From Rostrohypoxylon terebratum (lineage: Eukaryota > Ascomycota > Sordariomycetes > Xylariales > Hypoxylaceae), in assembly GCA_022497145.1 (NCBI GenBank), contig MU385861.1, forward strand, positions 65,934 to 129,933: a DNA stretch of 64,000 bases, in the 5' to 3' direction. The position numbers were made by a program, and so were the translations under genes. Position 1 is the first letter of the stretch; every line of letters starts with the position of its first letter. The notes under the pieces were generated by a model. It was not told the origin of the DNA. It did not search any database and saw nothing but the letters and a program-made list of their open reading frames with translations. Of the stretch, positions 32,638 to 46,397 are shown piece by piece.

Positions 32638-34644
32638 TTATGAGTGCGTGGCAAATCTGCTATTTTTCCGGATCTGCTTTCCGTATCGGAAAAACAGGTA
32701 CGGGAACGGCATCATCGCCACCGTGAGAAAAGCGAGTAAGCTAGATCCCCATTGGTAACCCAGCTTATGGTACATTTGTATTCCGAAAAGAGGGAAGGCA
32801 GCTATAAGTGAAAGTTAGATGGTGGAAATTCTAGGGATTTCTCGAGGGGCTTAAGTAAACTCACCAGCAAATGTACACCTAACGAAACTGTTGGCGGCGA
32901 GAGCTGAAGCAGCATAGAGTGGGTACGCGTCCACTGAAACAATGATCGGTTAGTATATATCAATAGTCGAGGTCATGATATCTTCAACTCACCAAGGAAG
33001 GTGAATATCCCAGTGAAGACCATGAGCGTGCCGCAGCCAAATATACCGGATCCGATAATTGGTACTATCCAGTGAACCCATGGGTATGAACCCCAAGCAA
33101 AAATGAATAGTCCGCTGGGAACTAGAAATGCACCGGCGATCGCGGACGGTAATCGGAATTCGGGCTCGGGACGTCCGTCGTTTGCTTCCAAGAGTTGGAG
33201 GTATTTGCGACGCCAGATGGGATCGATCATAGAGCAGAAGATCATACCCACGAAGATACCGAGGAAGCTTAGACCGGATTGCCACAGATTGAAGCCATAT
33301 GTGTCGCCGAATACCAGACCGAAAGCTCCAAAGAAGAGGTAAAGAACACCGAGCAAAATGGCAGAGAAAAGGCACAGTAATAGACACATGGGCTCGAAGA
33401 TAAGTAATTGGAAGGGACGCAATAGGGAGTTCCCTACAGTCGCCAAAACAGACTTATTTGTTTTTTCCATAGGTGCCTTCCAACGTTCATCTCCGGTCTC
33501 CTTTCGCAATTTCCTGGCCTTCTCGCGGAGCTTGATCGGGTCTAAGATATAATTAGCATTCATTCTCCAAATGATACAATTCGTGGCCACGTACGGTACG
33601 TCTCAGGCGCAAAAACAATTATCATAGCGAACTCAGCGAAAGCCCAGATAATCATTGCGTAGTAGGTCCACCTCCAGGTTGAATAGTAATTGATGAATCC
33701 ACCAAGTAAGGGTCCTAGACTAGGGCCTGTTATATCGTGTGAGTTCAATGTTGAAATGGCACATTTTGATATTTTTTTCGGATGTTACATACCGATAAAG
33801 GGACTTAACGCTATTATAACCATTGGCGCTTGGATTTGGTCTCGATTGAATACATCACTAACGGTACCACCGGCGACACTGAGAAACGAGCTTCCACCGA
33901 ACCCGTCAATGAATCGCGCCACCAACATAGTTGCGGCATTGTGAGCGACAGCGCTTGGAATCAGCCATATTAAAAACAGAGCCCATGAGATGAGATAAAT
34001 AGGTCGTCGGCCAACGAATTCGCTGAGGGGGCTCATGAGAAGCGGGCCAAGGGCGACTATTCTGAAATTAGTGAATACGGTTTGATAGAGCGCTGATGGA
34101 AGACATACTGCCAAGTACGAAAAGTGATAGGCCAAGAGTACCAACGATGCTTGAAATGTGGAACTCGGCATTCATCTGAGTATACGTCGACGCGTAAATG
34201 GAACTCGTACATGTCCTATACTGTCATTAGAATTCATAGGTATGTTCAAATGATAAATTCTATTCATTTGCAGTGCTGAGTCACTTACACACACAGACTT
34301 CCCATACCAACAGTTATCACAACAAGCCACTTCCGCACGATACTCATGCTCTTAGGGCATAACGGGTCATTTTCGCTTTCCCATGCCACTTCAAATGGAT
34401 CTTTTTCAACTTGAGGTAAATCGGGTGTAATTGTGTCATCGGTTGACTCCTCGCCTTCTTCTGCGCATCCATAGCCGTTGTTTGACCGTACACGAGCGAT
34501 GGACGAAGACCGCGCGTGAGCTAAACTAGATGAATCGCGAGATCTTTCTCTGGCTATCCCAGTGTTTGGCCGGGATTCCACCTGCTGCTTCTCTGAGTTG
34601 AGCTTTTCTAAGTCCGAAGCCATGTTTCCCCCCTTTTGCGCCAT
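32638..34644 (-). CDS. MFS transporter, DHA1 family (polyamine/drug:H+ antiporter type)
   Basis: Seven exons on the minus strand, 34644-34289, 34215-34109, 34056-33793, 33726-33595, 33541-32993, 32933-32865 and 32801-32638, give 546 residues in frame across six introns of 52-73 bp. A hydrophilic N-tail of about 105 residues contains the DHA1-type lead-in PFEVAWESENDPLCPKSM. Twelve membrane segments follow. Signature pieces are LGPLLMSPLSEFVGRRPIYL (motif A), GFGGSSFLSVAGGTVSDVF, PSLGPLLGGFINYY, FAPETYHPIKLREKARKLRKE in the central loop, and PYLFFRYGKQIR near the C-terminus. This is the plasma-membrane Tpo1/Flr1-like group; the substrate is unknown. It sits head to head with AROM, 1.5 kb apart, with no sign of a metabolite cluster. 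Confidence 0.9.
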
Positions 34645-36187
34645 CACGGGACGAGTCGACGCCGTTCTTCGGCCTGGTGAAAATGTCTGACGTAACTGGC
34701 TCCAGGTTAGCTGACCAATGACGACCCTGGTCTATTGAGCAGATTCACGATGTTGCAGAACACTTCACGGAGGCATCATGACACGCAGAAATAGGGACTG
34801 ATGATGTTCAAATAGAGAACGGAGGCTCTTTAATACGGCATTCCTTCTTTTAGTAATTCAAGCGACCCACATACTACCCACATACTACCATGTCAAAGTT
34901 GCTGTGCTAAACGTAGCAGCAAAGCGCGAGAACGCGAAGAGTTGCGGGTCGTTTTTGATGGGGTCACCGCCCATCTTACAGGGTGTGTTAGGCTAGAGGG
35001 CTAGAGGGCTAGAGCAGGCGGAAAGATTCTCCTGCTAGATATATAATAGCTGTACTCATTATTCAGCAGATAATCAGCACCCATTCCAGCCATCCCCGGC
35101 TCCTTTCTCAATATTAATGGAAAAGGGTTACGATGAACCTGGAGGGGAGATCGCCGTAATATTCCGAATCCATGTGAGCACGAGGTGCCGCGAAGCCGAT
35201 CTTTCGGTATTCGGTTCATCGGGTAGGGGGCTGGGGGGGTTGCGTCGAGAGAGCTCCTAAAGTCCTAGAATTATCTCCGAAGATGTTGTATCAAATGAGC
35301 GCGAGATCCCCGCGAAACCCGCGTTGGAAAAAATTCATGGCTTGAAGTATCACAGAGCTGATCGCATCAATCTGGTAAAACTTTGATTGTCAGACTGTTA
35401 CACCCGTACGTAACACAGCCCTAGAGCCTAGAGCCTTAACCACGATTACCTATTCGAACCTTCCAGTTCTGATTGGAGGGCTGTTTCCTGCCAATCAGCA
35501 ACGTTTGCATTCACGTTCGCGAAGCAACTATTACGTTTAAATCTTTACTAGGTATATTCACTTACTATGAGATGAACTCTTTAAGGAGATTATCCATTTA
35601 TTAAGCTCGTGCACCCCTCCTAGTAGGCTCCTACCCTCCTCCCTCGACCCCGCGTATCGGAGTGCACAACATCGAAAATTATGAGCAATGGCAGTGACAC
35701 CTTTGAATTCCGATTGGCCAATTGGTCAGTTCACCACACAAAGATTCTTGCAGGTAGGAACAACCATAAAAAAAACTTCGGCGGGGCCACCGCTTCGGAC
35801 CTTTCCTCAAAGCGTCGACTCATACAGAAAGTAAACGGAACTTCATTGTTTAAACCTAACCAAGCATCTACCAAGCATCTACCAAGCATTTACCAAGTAA
35901 CAAACATCAGGCGCACAATATTCCCTCAACGTCCTGGCGAAGCTATCACCAGATATATTTATTTATCCATGGAGTGAATGATTAAGACCGCTAGGATTCA
36001 CTGAGATCTAGCGAGCTTCTATTGTTTTCTCAAGGTGCTTCTCATTCTTGCGTATATATTTATTACTCACTTAGAAGCACCTTTCCTAGCTTTGCGCTGC
36101 GCCCCTTAAACATATTAGACGTTTATCAAATATTTCACTGAATATAGGAATCGAATTACAACTAAATCTTAAAATTGCGATATTAAA
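34645..36187. promoter_or_regulatory. Divergent upstream region of MFS transporter and AROM
   Basis: No gene is supported. CCAAT occurs near 35491 in GCCAATCAGC and GGCCAATTGGTC at about 35716. TACCAAGCAT-type repeats (AACCAAGCATCTACCAAGCATCTACCAAGC and on) lie at about 35858-35897. I found no convincing TGACTCA element for general amino-acid control. Confidence 0.45.
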
Positions 36188-39100
36188 ATGGCTACTCAAG
36201 CCAACGGTGCGTCGGGTCCAACTCGAATCTCTATCCTCGGGTCCGATTCTATCATCGTTGACCACGGTATCTGGCGAAATTTCGTTCCGAGCGATCTCCT
36301 CGATAATCTCAAGTCCTCTACTTATATCCTTATCACCGACTCGAATCTCCACGATCGCTATGTCCCTACCTTCGTGACTATTTTTAACGAGGCCGTTAAG
36401 AGCCGAAATCTACAAACTCGACTTCTGACTTATACCATCCCTCCCGGCGAGACTTCCAAAAGTCGTGAGACAAAGGCCGAGATAGAGGACTGGATGTTGT
36501 CCCAACAATGTACAAGGGACACAGTTATAATCGCCTTAGGCGGCGGTGTCATTGGTGACATGATCGGTTACGTCGCTGCTACTTTCATGCGTGGTGTCCG
36601 TTTCGTCCAAGTCCCTACCACCCTGCTTTCTATGGTCGACTCATCTATCGGTGGCAAGACTGCCATCGATACCCCTATGGGAAAGAACCTTGTTGGGGCC
36701 TTCTGGCAACCTAAACGCATCTATATAGACTTGGCCTTCCTCGAGACGCTCCCTGTTCGGGAATTCATCAATGGCATGGCCGAAGTCGTCAAAACGGCCG
36801 CTATATGGGATGAAACCGAGTTCACAGCTCTGGAAGAAAATGCTGCCTCAATTTTGAGCGCTATACGATCCAAGACCCCCGATCCCAGTGACAGGCTATT
36901 GCCAATCCGTGCCATACTGAAGCGTATTGTGCTTGCCTCTGCGCGAACCAAAGCCGAGGTTGTCTCTGCGGATGAAAAGGAGGGTGGTCTAAGGAACCTT
37001 CTTAACTTCGGCCATTCAATTGGCCATGCTTATGAAGCCATTCTGACCCCTCAAGTTCTACATGGCGAGGCTGTAGCGATTGGAATGGTTAAGGAGGCAG
37101 AGTTGGCTCGTTATCTCGGCGTCTTACGACCAGGCGCTGTAGCTCGACTAGTCAAGTGTATTGCGAGTTACGGCTTGCCGACATCTCTCCAAGACAAACG
37201 TATTGTAAAGTTGACAGCCGGAAAGAAGTGCCCTGTAGACGTGCTACTCCAAAAAATGGCGGTGGACAAGAAGAACGAAGGCAAGAACAAGAAGATCGTA
37301 CTGCTTTCTGCTATAGGTCAGACGTACGAACCTAAAGCTACCGTGGTCGAAGACAGCTCCATCAGAGTTGTCCTTTCCCCCGCTACGCGGGTGACACCGG
37401 GCGTACCTCAGGGACTTAACGTGCAGGTGACTCCTCCCGGCTCAAAGAGCATTTCCAACCGAGCTCTAGTCCTTGCTGCACTAGGCCAAGGGACCTGCCG
37501 AGTTAAGAACCTCCTTCACTCGGATGATACCGAATATATGCTATCAGCGATTGCCGAACTCAATGGAGCATCGTACACATGGGAGGATGCAGGCGAGGTT
37601 CTCGTAGTTTCAGGGAAAGGTGGTAAACTTGAAGCAAGCGAAAAACCCCTCTATATCGGAAATGCCGGTACCGCTTCTCGTTTCCTAACGACCGTGGTTG
37701 CACTATGTTCATCTTCTAGGGCGGCATCGACGGTTTTGACTGGTAATGCCAGGATGAAGACCCGACCCATCGGTCCGCTCGTGGATGCTTTGCGATCAAA
37801 CGGTATCAACATCAATTACCTGGAGAAGGAGCACAGTTTACCCGTGAAGGTCGATGCAGCGGGCGGTCTCGATGGAGGAGTCATTGAGCTGGCTGCTACG
37901 ATTTCATCTCAATATGTCTCGTCTCTCTTGATGTGCGCTCCGTATGCCAAAAAGCCCGTGACTCTTCGCCTAGTAGGCGGCAAGCCGATTTCGCAACTAT
38001 ACATCGACATGACTATAACTATGATGGAGGCATTTGGCATTTCTGTCACGAAATCTCCTGACGAGCCTCACACTTACCATATTCCTCAAGGAGTGTACAA
38101 AAACCCCGCAGAGTATGTTATTGAGAGCGATGCTAGCTCAGCAACATATCCTCTTGCGGTTGCTGCTATAACGGGAACGACTTGCACGATTCCTAACATC
38201 GGCGCAAGCTCTCTACAAGGCGATGCTCGTTTCGCGACAGATGTGCTACGTCCCATGGGATGCACCGTGGAGCAGACAGCTACATCAACGACCGTGACCG
38301 GCCCAAAAGTAGGCGGGTTGAAGGGGATTGAGGTCGATATGGAGCCGATGACTGATGCATTCTTGACAGCTTCGGTCCTCGCCGCTGTGGCATCAGGGGA
38401 GACTAAGATCACCGGTATTGCTAACCAGCGTGTCAAGGAGTGTAATCGCATTGCAGCAATGAGGGAACAGCTTGCAAAGTTTGGCGTGCACTGCAGAGAA
38501 CTAGAAGACGGCATTATTGTGGCAGGAAAGAAATTCAGTGAACTAGTTAAGCCGACCGAAGGCATTTACTGCTACGACGACCACCGCGTGGCGATGAGCT
38601 TCAGTGTTCTATCTGTCATAGCACCAGCTCCCGTCCTCATCCTGGAACGAGAATGCACTGGCAAAACATGGCCCGGGTGGTGGGACGTATTAGCTCAGTC
38701 ATTCAAAGTCAGCCTCACGGGCGATGATGTTGTTCCTCACACCCCCAAAAAGACGAAACAATCTGCGACAGGGTCCTCTATCATCATTGTTGGTATGCGA
38801 GGAGCCGGAAAGACCACAACCGGTCACTGGATGGCCAAGATTCTTGGGTATCCTTTCGTTGATCTTGACCAAGAATTGGAGCGAAGATCCGGCATGACAA
38901 TCCCTCAAATCATCCAGGAGAGTGGCCGAGGCTGGGAAGGCTTTCGGAGCGATGAGCTTGAGCTTTTAAGAGACGTCATTAAAAATCAAGGCCAAGGTCA
39001 TGTTTTCTCTTGTGGCGGTGGCGTCGTTGAGACACCCGAAGCCCGAGAATTGCTCGTTTCTTACCATCGCAATGGTGGCGTGGTGCTCAATGTCAGTCGC

Positions 39101-40964
39101 GACTCCGAACAAATAATAGAGTACCTTACACGGGATAAAACCCGTCCTGCTTATACCGAAGACATAAGAGGCGTATACGAGCGACGCAAACCTTTGTTCC
39201 AGGAGTGCAGCAATTACGAATACCACAGCCCCTACTTTGAACCACCTAAGAGTGATAGCGAACCTCCTGCCGATTTTGTCCGATTCGTCTCGTCGATCAC
39301 TGGAAAAAGTGCACATTTCGAGAATGCGAAAAAGAAACGACAATCCTTCTTCGTGTCTCTCACTGTGCCTAACGTTTCATCAGCGTTGGAAACGATCCCC
39401 CGTGTTGTGGTTGGCGTAGACGCCGTCGAACTACGAGTAGACTTGTTAGATGATATTTCTCCGGAATCGGTCGGAAAGCAAATTTCGCTGCTGCGTTCTA
39501 CGGCGAAAATACCAATCATATTCACTCTAAGATCCGTGTCTCAAGGCGGCCGTTTCAAATACACGTCAGAAAAGGAGCTGCTTCCTCTATACCGGATAGC
39601 CGTTCGTGCAGGCGTTGAGTACATAGATCTCGAGATGACACTTTCGGACGAGACTTTAGACGCCATAATCCAGTTGCGCGGCAATTCCACGCGCATTATC
39701 GCGTCGCATCATGACCCAGAGGGTAAGCTGTCTTGGAAGAACGGCGGCTGGCAAACTTGGTACAACCGAGCCTTGCAATACGGCGATATCATCAAGCTAG
39801 TAGGAGTTGCAAAGAAGATGGATGACAACTACGCGCTAGTTACTTTCAAAGACAGAATGTTTGCTGCTCATGGGAGGCCAATAATAGCACTCAACATGGG
39901 CACCATTGGGAAGCTCTCTCGAGTGCTCAATGGATTCCTAACGCCTGTCTCACATCCCGACCTTCCCTTCAAGGCAGCACCCGGCCAGCTGTCAGCAGCT
40001 GAGATCCGAAACGGCTTGTCCTTAATTGGAGTGCTCGAAACCCAGCAATTCTACCTATTCGGGAAGCCTATCTCAGCATCCAGGTCCCCGGCCTTGCACA
40101 ACACCCTATTCCGCCAGACAGGATTGCCTCACCAGTACTCCTTGCATGAGACCGACTCTGCGGCAGACCTGACAGAATTGATCAGGTCCCCCGATTTCGG
40201 AGGTGCATCGGTCACCATCCCGCTTAAGCTTGACGTGATGGCGCTACTGGACGACATTTCCGAATCAGCTAAGATCATTGGTGCCGTCAACACTGTCATA
40301 CCGGTGCCCCAGCAGGACGGATCGAAACCACGCCTATTGGGTGAGAATACCGACTGGAGTGGCATGGTCCATTCCTTGCGTAGAGCGGGATTAGCACCAC
40401 CGGCTGAGGGGACAGCTAACGGTGCGATGGTGGTAGGTTCAGGCGGCACCAGTAGGGCAGCTATCTACGCACTCCACTCCCTTGGTTACAGCCCTATCTA
40501 CATCGTAGCACGGAACCCTAATGCGGCCCTCGCTTTTCGTTCAACTTTCCCTGAGGATTTCAACATCGAACAAGTAAGCGATGCCAACCCTGTTCAGCAC
40601 CTGCCAAACGTCATCATCAGCACAGTGCCGGCGGATAAGGCGATCGAGACGTCGATGGTACAACTCATTGGATCGGTGCTACAACAGCCTAGGCATAATG
40701 AGGGACTCAGAGTCCTATTGGAGATGGCTTACAAGCCTAGCCGTACACCGCTGATGGAGCTAGCGGAGAACGCAGGCTGGACCACCATTCCAGGACTTGA
40801 GGTTCTCGCGTCACAGGGCTACTACCAGGTATGTGTCACCCCTACAACGACGACGATCACAGTCCTATTTCCAGTTTGCTAACGATACATGGTTGCAGTT
40901 CCAACTTTGGACAGATATAGTACCTCAGTTCTCTGACGTACGCAAGGCTGTGCTAGGCGACTAG
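36188..40964 (+). CDS. ARO1: Pentafunctional AROM protein (shikimate pathway)
   Basis: Exon 1 (36188-40828) and a 22-codon exon 2 (40899-40964), split by a 70-bp intron with GCTAAC, give 1568 residues. Five enzymes follow in order. Dehydroquinate synthase (about 1-390) has GGGVIGDMIGYVAATFMRG and NFGHSIGHAYE. EPSP synthase (about 400-845) has PPGSKSISNRAL and GNAGTASRF. Shikimate kinase (about 862-1055) has P-loop GMRGAGKT from residue 869. Type I dehydroquinase (about 1065-1285) has SHHDPEG (His1174/1175) and Schiff-base Lys1203. Shikimate dehydrogenase (about 1290-1568) has GKPISASRSPALHN and the NADP site VVGSGGTSRAA. Together they turn DAHP into EPSP in the cytosol for aromatic amino acids; chorismate synthase is separate. 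Without splicing, the end would be a spurious tail, while exon 2 gives the conserved FQLWTDIVPQFSDVRKAVLG. Confidence 0.98.
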
Positions 40965-43900
40965 GTGTGATCAGACGGCGTTGACGGTTCAGCAAAAGGT
41001 CTTGTGATATTCGTAGCCATATTACTGAAATAAACTGTCTCTATCTCACCGACTATATTTTTTCAAGTACTGCTGATCTATGCGGTGAAGATATTAAGGC
41101 TATGGTTTGATGTTCCCCCTATGTGGCTAATACTCTATCTTGCAGGTACCTATCACATGCGAATAGCAAGTTCAGCTATGATATTCGGATTGGCTATGTC
41201 GTTCGGCATATGAAATTCGCCTCCACGACAGAATCGAGAGTCCATCTGACAACCTAGAAATTCCAGGAGCTGTAGGCTCAATGGTATTCAGACCTCGAAC
41301 TCATAGGCGGCCTCATGAGTATATCTTGGATAATCTAGTTCTTAGGTCCTTAGGAGGCTATATCGCCTAGCCACCACCTCTAGAAAAACCGTTAAGCCAG
41401 GTGAACATGATGAACCTGCATCAAATGGAGGCGAAGCACATGGTTGGATGCTGCTACTACACTGCTACCGAGTCGTATAGCGAGTAGCATATACGGGCAC
41501 ATGTACCTCGGGCTATATCAAATACCAAGAACCTAAAAATAACCTTAGGGGACGTGCAAGTTTATTATATAGCTGCTTAGACATGGCGATATAGAAGGCT
41601 GCGCTATGCGTACGTATACTTGACATAATCATAAGTCATCGTCCCGTCGTCGTGGTGGTGAAGTGACGCGTTATAATTGTACAGCCACAATGACTTGCAT
41701 TTTGCCGTCAAGCCACGTTACAGTCAACTAGCCCCAGCCCAGCGTTCTCCCTCCCGCCCAGCCGCCTACGCCGTAGATCTGTGGCTGTGCCATAGATTTG
41801 GGTGCGGGGAATCCTGTTGGGGAAGTCGGGAAGCTTGAGATTTTTATTCGCGTACCATCGGCTGGCCTCGGCTAGAGCCGCCGAATGTTTTTTTTCCTAA
41901 TGGCTGAGGGAATGGGTTGACTGGATGATTCGAGAAGGGACGAGAAAAATCAGGGAAGGGTCCGACGATCCCGTACGATTGTCGATCAACAACGATCTGC
42001 GTGCTTCCTACCCCCTACCTACCTAGTGATTACCTATACACAACGTAGGTAGCTGCGGGTTCTACGGGCTCTACTGTGCCTAAGGAAGTAGCGTACTAAT
42101 CATGACCCAGGTAGAGAGGGGAACCGGGCTCAGGACCGCTCCCCGATGAACGGTCTAGATACTACTGGCTTAAATCGATGTGAATACGTACCTGGGCATG
42201 AACGGGGACTAGTACATAGTACCTAGCACTTACCTAATGTGTTGATGTACAGCTCGCCTAACTAGAAGAGTATACGAAGCGAGCGAGTATACAGATACGA
42301 GGAGCAAGTGCCTACTAGGTATGTAGGCGACAACGGGAAGGATTGCAGAGTTTAGTACTAGTTTTTTGTTGTGTATGTTTTTTTAGGGTACCGCATCGAA
42401 GGGTCTCGAGGTTGCTGCTTCAGATTTCATGTTCGATGACATCATTGTTTCCTAGGGGGTCATGCAACGAACGGATTAGATGCATATGTCATGCAGTAGC
42501 GGCTTTTTTTGTTAGGGACGAGGAACAAGGGATCTACTGTAGTAGGGAGTCGGGACAATATGGATACGCTATAATACATACCTTGGATCCCTGCCCTCCG
42601 TCCACTGATACGAACGCACCCACATACATAAATACTATGCGATGCGATGCGAAGTTTTCGTACCCTTGCTGTTATGTATAAGTATATGTAGTATACCTGT
42701 ATCCGTTGACCGTGAACCGTGGTTATTGTCGACGCAGGTATGCTGTAGATACAGTAGGTGCATTGTAGATACGATTTGTATGCCGCCTGTAGGTATACCT
42801 AGTACCTGGTTATGAAGCTATCAGGCTAGGTAAGGGTAAAATGGCAGGTAATACTCTGAATAGATTAATAGATTAGCAAAAAAAAAAGATCATGAGTTTA
42901 GCTGCTTGCTTGGGCTTGGCCGTAAGCAGGCTACCTAGCTTGGAATGTAACTTTCAACTCATCCCTTGCCAGGTAACCTGTTTTTATTCGACTGTTCGTT
43001 ATCATCCTCCTGATATGGGATGCTTTCCAAGAGGGCTATGTTGGTCAATCTCGAGCTTCTGAGTCGTGAGTCGCAGGTCATCAGCCGAGGAGATGACGAT
43101 GAGAATGAGGTTGTTAGGAGGTAGGTAGGGTAAGATGATACCTAACAGTTTCCTAACTCGACAGCAACAGCAGCCACAGCGGCAGGCTGCAGGCTGCCGG
43201 AGCTAGCTACCCTAAGCTACCCCTAGCAGCTACCTGAGTAGGTACACATATGGGTACCTAGGACCTAGGACCTAGGTAGGTGGTTAGGTGCCTTAATCTG
43301 ACGAGCTCTCGCGATTGCATCTTGCAGCGCAGCACCGCGCCGACGAAACGCACGCGGAGGCTCGCTCGGCGCTCCTCATGATGAAAGATAGAGAGATACG
43401 TGGAGATGTCAGATGCCAGTCATTGAGTTCCCTCGACATTTCGCGTGCGTCGTGCGGCAATTTAGCCAGATGCTTGGGTAAGTCTGGGAAGTTAACCTAA
43501 GACCTAGGACCTAGGTACCTAATACGTGCGCTTGACTAGAGCTTTCCCTCTTCAACATGTCGGTATGTCAGATCAGAACAGCTAACGTCAATCGGCAAGG
43601 GTTAGGTATACCTAGTATGTGCCTAGACAGCAATGACAACAACGATAGGAAAAGAGACATGTAATATATCAAACAGCAGAAGTGACAGAATAGGAACCCG
43701 ACCATTAGACCTGCATGTATGTACGTATGTAGTATGTAGGACCCAAGACTTAAGTATGTAGGTAGGTATGTAGTATGCGAAGTGTGCAGCATCTAACACA
43801 CTAGCTAAGTACCTAGGTACTTAGGTAGCACAACACAGACAACATCGTCATAATAGCAAAAGAAGAAGAAGAAGCAAGCCAATGCAAACAAACACCTCAC

Positions 43901-44221
43901 ACAACAACTTCCTGGTCCCCTAAACTAAAAGTCTGCGAAGGAGCAAACAACCTTAACAACCGCTGTCCCGGCGTAAGCGTCTTGGTGGAGTAGTAAGCCG
44001 AGGCGCGTCTCCACCAGTCAAAACCCCTGTCCTAAGCTCGCTAGGTAAGTACCCAAGTATTCTCCCTCCCAATTCTCCTAATTCTCCAGGGAGCTACTAC
44101 GCTATCCGCTATCCGCTACCTTACCTAGTAGCATTTAGGTCACAAATATTAAGCTTAATCTGCACTCCGTCAGAATGAGACACGTATGCGTACATTAACA
44201 CATCTACACTTACATCCTGGT

Positions 44222-44245
44222 GTTGCTGTTGCTGTTGCTGTTGCT
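44222..44245. repeat. TTGCTG microsatellite
   Basis: Four tandem copies of GTTGCT/TTGCTG in row, intergenic. Confidence 0.85.
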
Positions 44246-45420
44246 ACGATAGTACGCACATACACATGCCTACACATGCCTACGAAACATTCAACATGCA
44301 CGTACAAGTCGCCAAGTCACCAAGTCACCAACCTCTCAACAATCATAAGGAACATCGAAGCAACATCGGTCAAAGTTTAATGCGCACAAGAAGGATTAGA
44401 TAGAGTAGCTATAGTAGCATTATTAAGTTACCCTTGCAGGAAGCGTAATCTATCTCGACGAGCTCTTCTTTTCACCACCATGTCGGCTGCTCGTTTTTCT
44501 CGTTATAGAGGCCGGCCAGCCCACCCCCTTTCCCCATCATTCATTATTATTCCCCGTTGTATCGTACAATCTTTAGCCGGCGTCAATTTTTGGTATTGGT
44601 ATTGGTAATGAGAAAGATGATGATAAAGTAATTCTTTTTTTTTTTTTTGCGTGCCACCCAGATGATAATGCTCTGCCTTGTGATGATATAATTGGCAATG
44701 CATGACGATAAACAGATAAAGGCAGAAAAAGAAAACTGATGATAGCCCGCTGATCGTACATTCATAAGATGGTATGGTAATCAAGAATATCTCTCGTCTC
44801 GTCGTGCCTCTCTCTCTTCTCCCAATCAATTGGAAGCGCTTGTTTAACACTCTTCGCTTTTTTTTCACTGCCGGAATCGTACAACACCCCCCCTTAAAGT
44901 GCAATTTGGAGATAAGATAACAAGACGCTGCCCCTTATCGGAGGTACAGACAAAAAAGAGTTTATACAGAATGGAAATAATAAAGAGGAAAATTAAAATA
45001 GGTAATCGATAAAAGTTAGGTAAATCATCGCTGATCCGATCCCGGCAATTTTTTAGTTCCCCAGTCTATAGGTTGAACCCAAACCCGCGTAACCGCATCA
45101 AAGGGACGGATGACGTAAAGAAATAGCGAAAAGTGTAAAACCGCAAAACCGTAAAGCCGTAGCCGCTTCCAACCAAACCACAAACCAAAGTAGGACCAAA
45201 GTGTAGGTCCCTTAGTATTGTTTACCCTTTCTCAAATGACGCCTAGCTCCCATGTGCGTGTTCCAAAAGAAAGTGCCCGACCCAATGCAACGTGATGACA
45301 GATGTGATGACCGATGCAAAACATCATGAATCGGCTATCACAGGGGGAGGAGCCATTGTCGACAATGTACAATGTGATCTGATGGTATGATGGGATTGAT
45401 CGTACCAGTATATTGGTGAT

Positions 45421-45460
45421 ATCGGTATATCGGTATATCGGTATATCGGTATATCAGTAC
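45421..45460. repeat. 8-bp tandem repeat ATCGGTAT
   Basis: Four exact copies and a fifth changed one (ATCAGTAC). A related TATTGGTGAT precedes it, and GATGGTGGTGATGATGATCA follows at 45470-45490. Confidence 0.9.
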
Positions 45461-46397
45461 TAATGGTGATGATGGTGGTGATGATGATCAAGAAGTACCT
45501 TATACTGGAATGTTCCTATTGATTGGATAGAAAAAAATCATCGGTGGTGTAACGTGAGAGCTCCATACAGAAATGGGAACTGTGGATGAGCTGTTCCGGT
45601 GGAATACGCCAGAAAAGGGTTTGCACAGTCGGGATGGGTGTCAATGATGCAAAACGATGATAAGCGAATATGGGATATGATGCGTATGATGTAGGTGGTG
45701 ATGTTGTAGTACCTTTCCTCTGCATACTGCGAGCCAGTTCGACCCATGCCCAAGAAACCCCAAGAACCCCCGAGTCCAAAAGTACTTCGTGAACCTTGAA
45801 CAATTACGTCATGGCGACGACGTCATAAAGGATGAACCCAGTCATGAGTCCTGCGGGGACGGGGCTGGCGGGCTTGCGACGGGTTCGGGTTCCAACCCAC
45901 ACCAGCCCTGATTGATCAACGCGCTGTGGATTGCTCTTGTGGATTGCTCTTGTGGATGCTGTGGATGCTGTGGGTGCTCTGTAAGCCCTGTACACTAGGT
46001 AACATCCTAAGCTAAGAGCCGGCCGGACCAACGCTAAAAAAAACTGACCCAAAATCGACCATGCCGCAAATAGCCAGATGCGTCACCAGCCTGCAGGACC
46101 CTGCAGAATTGACGTTGGACCCTGATAGTCCACCCTCTTTTCCAGCGTCCACGGAAACCCCACCTGCACCACCCCGGCGCTTCTTGCATGCATTGGGTCT
46201 TTGCTACCTTTGTTCGGTTTCCAGACCATTCGAGCACCCTCTCCCTTGCTCCACACCCAGGAACATTCTCGCCTGCCTGTAACCTTGCCTGCAACCTGCA
46301 ACCGGGCTGCAACCGCCTTGCTTGGCTAATTGGGTACCTCAGGTACCTATGTACCTTCGTGCGTTGCAAGGCTTCAGGCTTCACTATATGCGCCAGC

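Larger units (their letters stand above)
40965..46397. other. 5.4-kb gene-free convergent region
   Basis: No coding gene is supported between the ends of AROM and the C2H2 factor. Features seen are many CCTAGG/TACCTAGGTA words (41343, 43255-43280, 43500-43520, 43808-43828), a TTGCTG microsatellite at 44222-44245, a T12 run at 44636-44648, and an 8-bp ATCGGTAT tandem at 45421-45460 followed by GATGGTG repeats. Frames such as 44503-44904 are biased and domain-free. The last kilobase is probably 3' UTR of the transcription factor. A noncoding transcript is possible but not shown. Confidence 0.5.

Noticed and set aside
32638..40964. MFS transporter plus AROM as a metabolite gene cluster
   Set aside because: No synthase, tailoring enzyme or cluster regulator is nearby; AROM is primary metabolism and the gap is 1.5 kb.
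44503..44904. 133-codon minus-strand frame in the gene-free region
   Set aside because: It crosses a T12 homopolymer and shows biased composition without a family.
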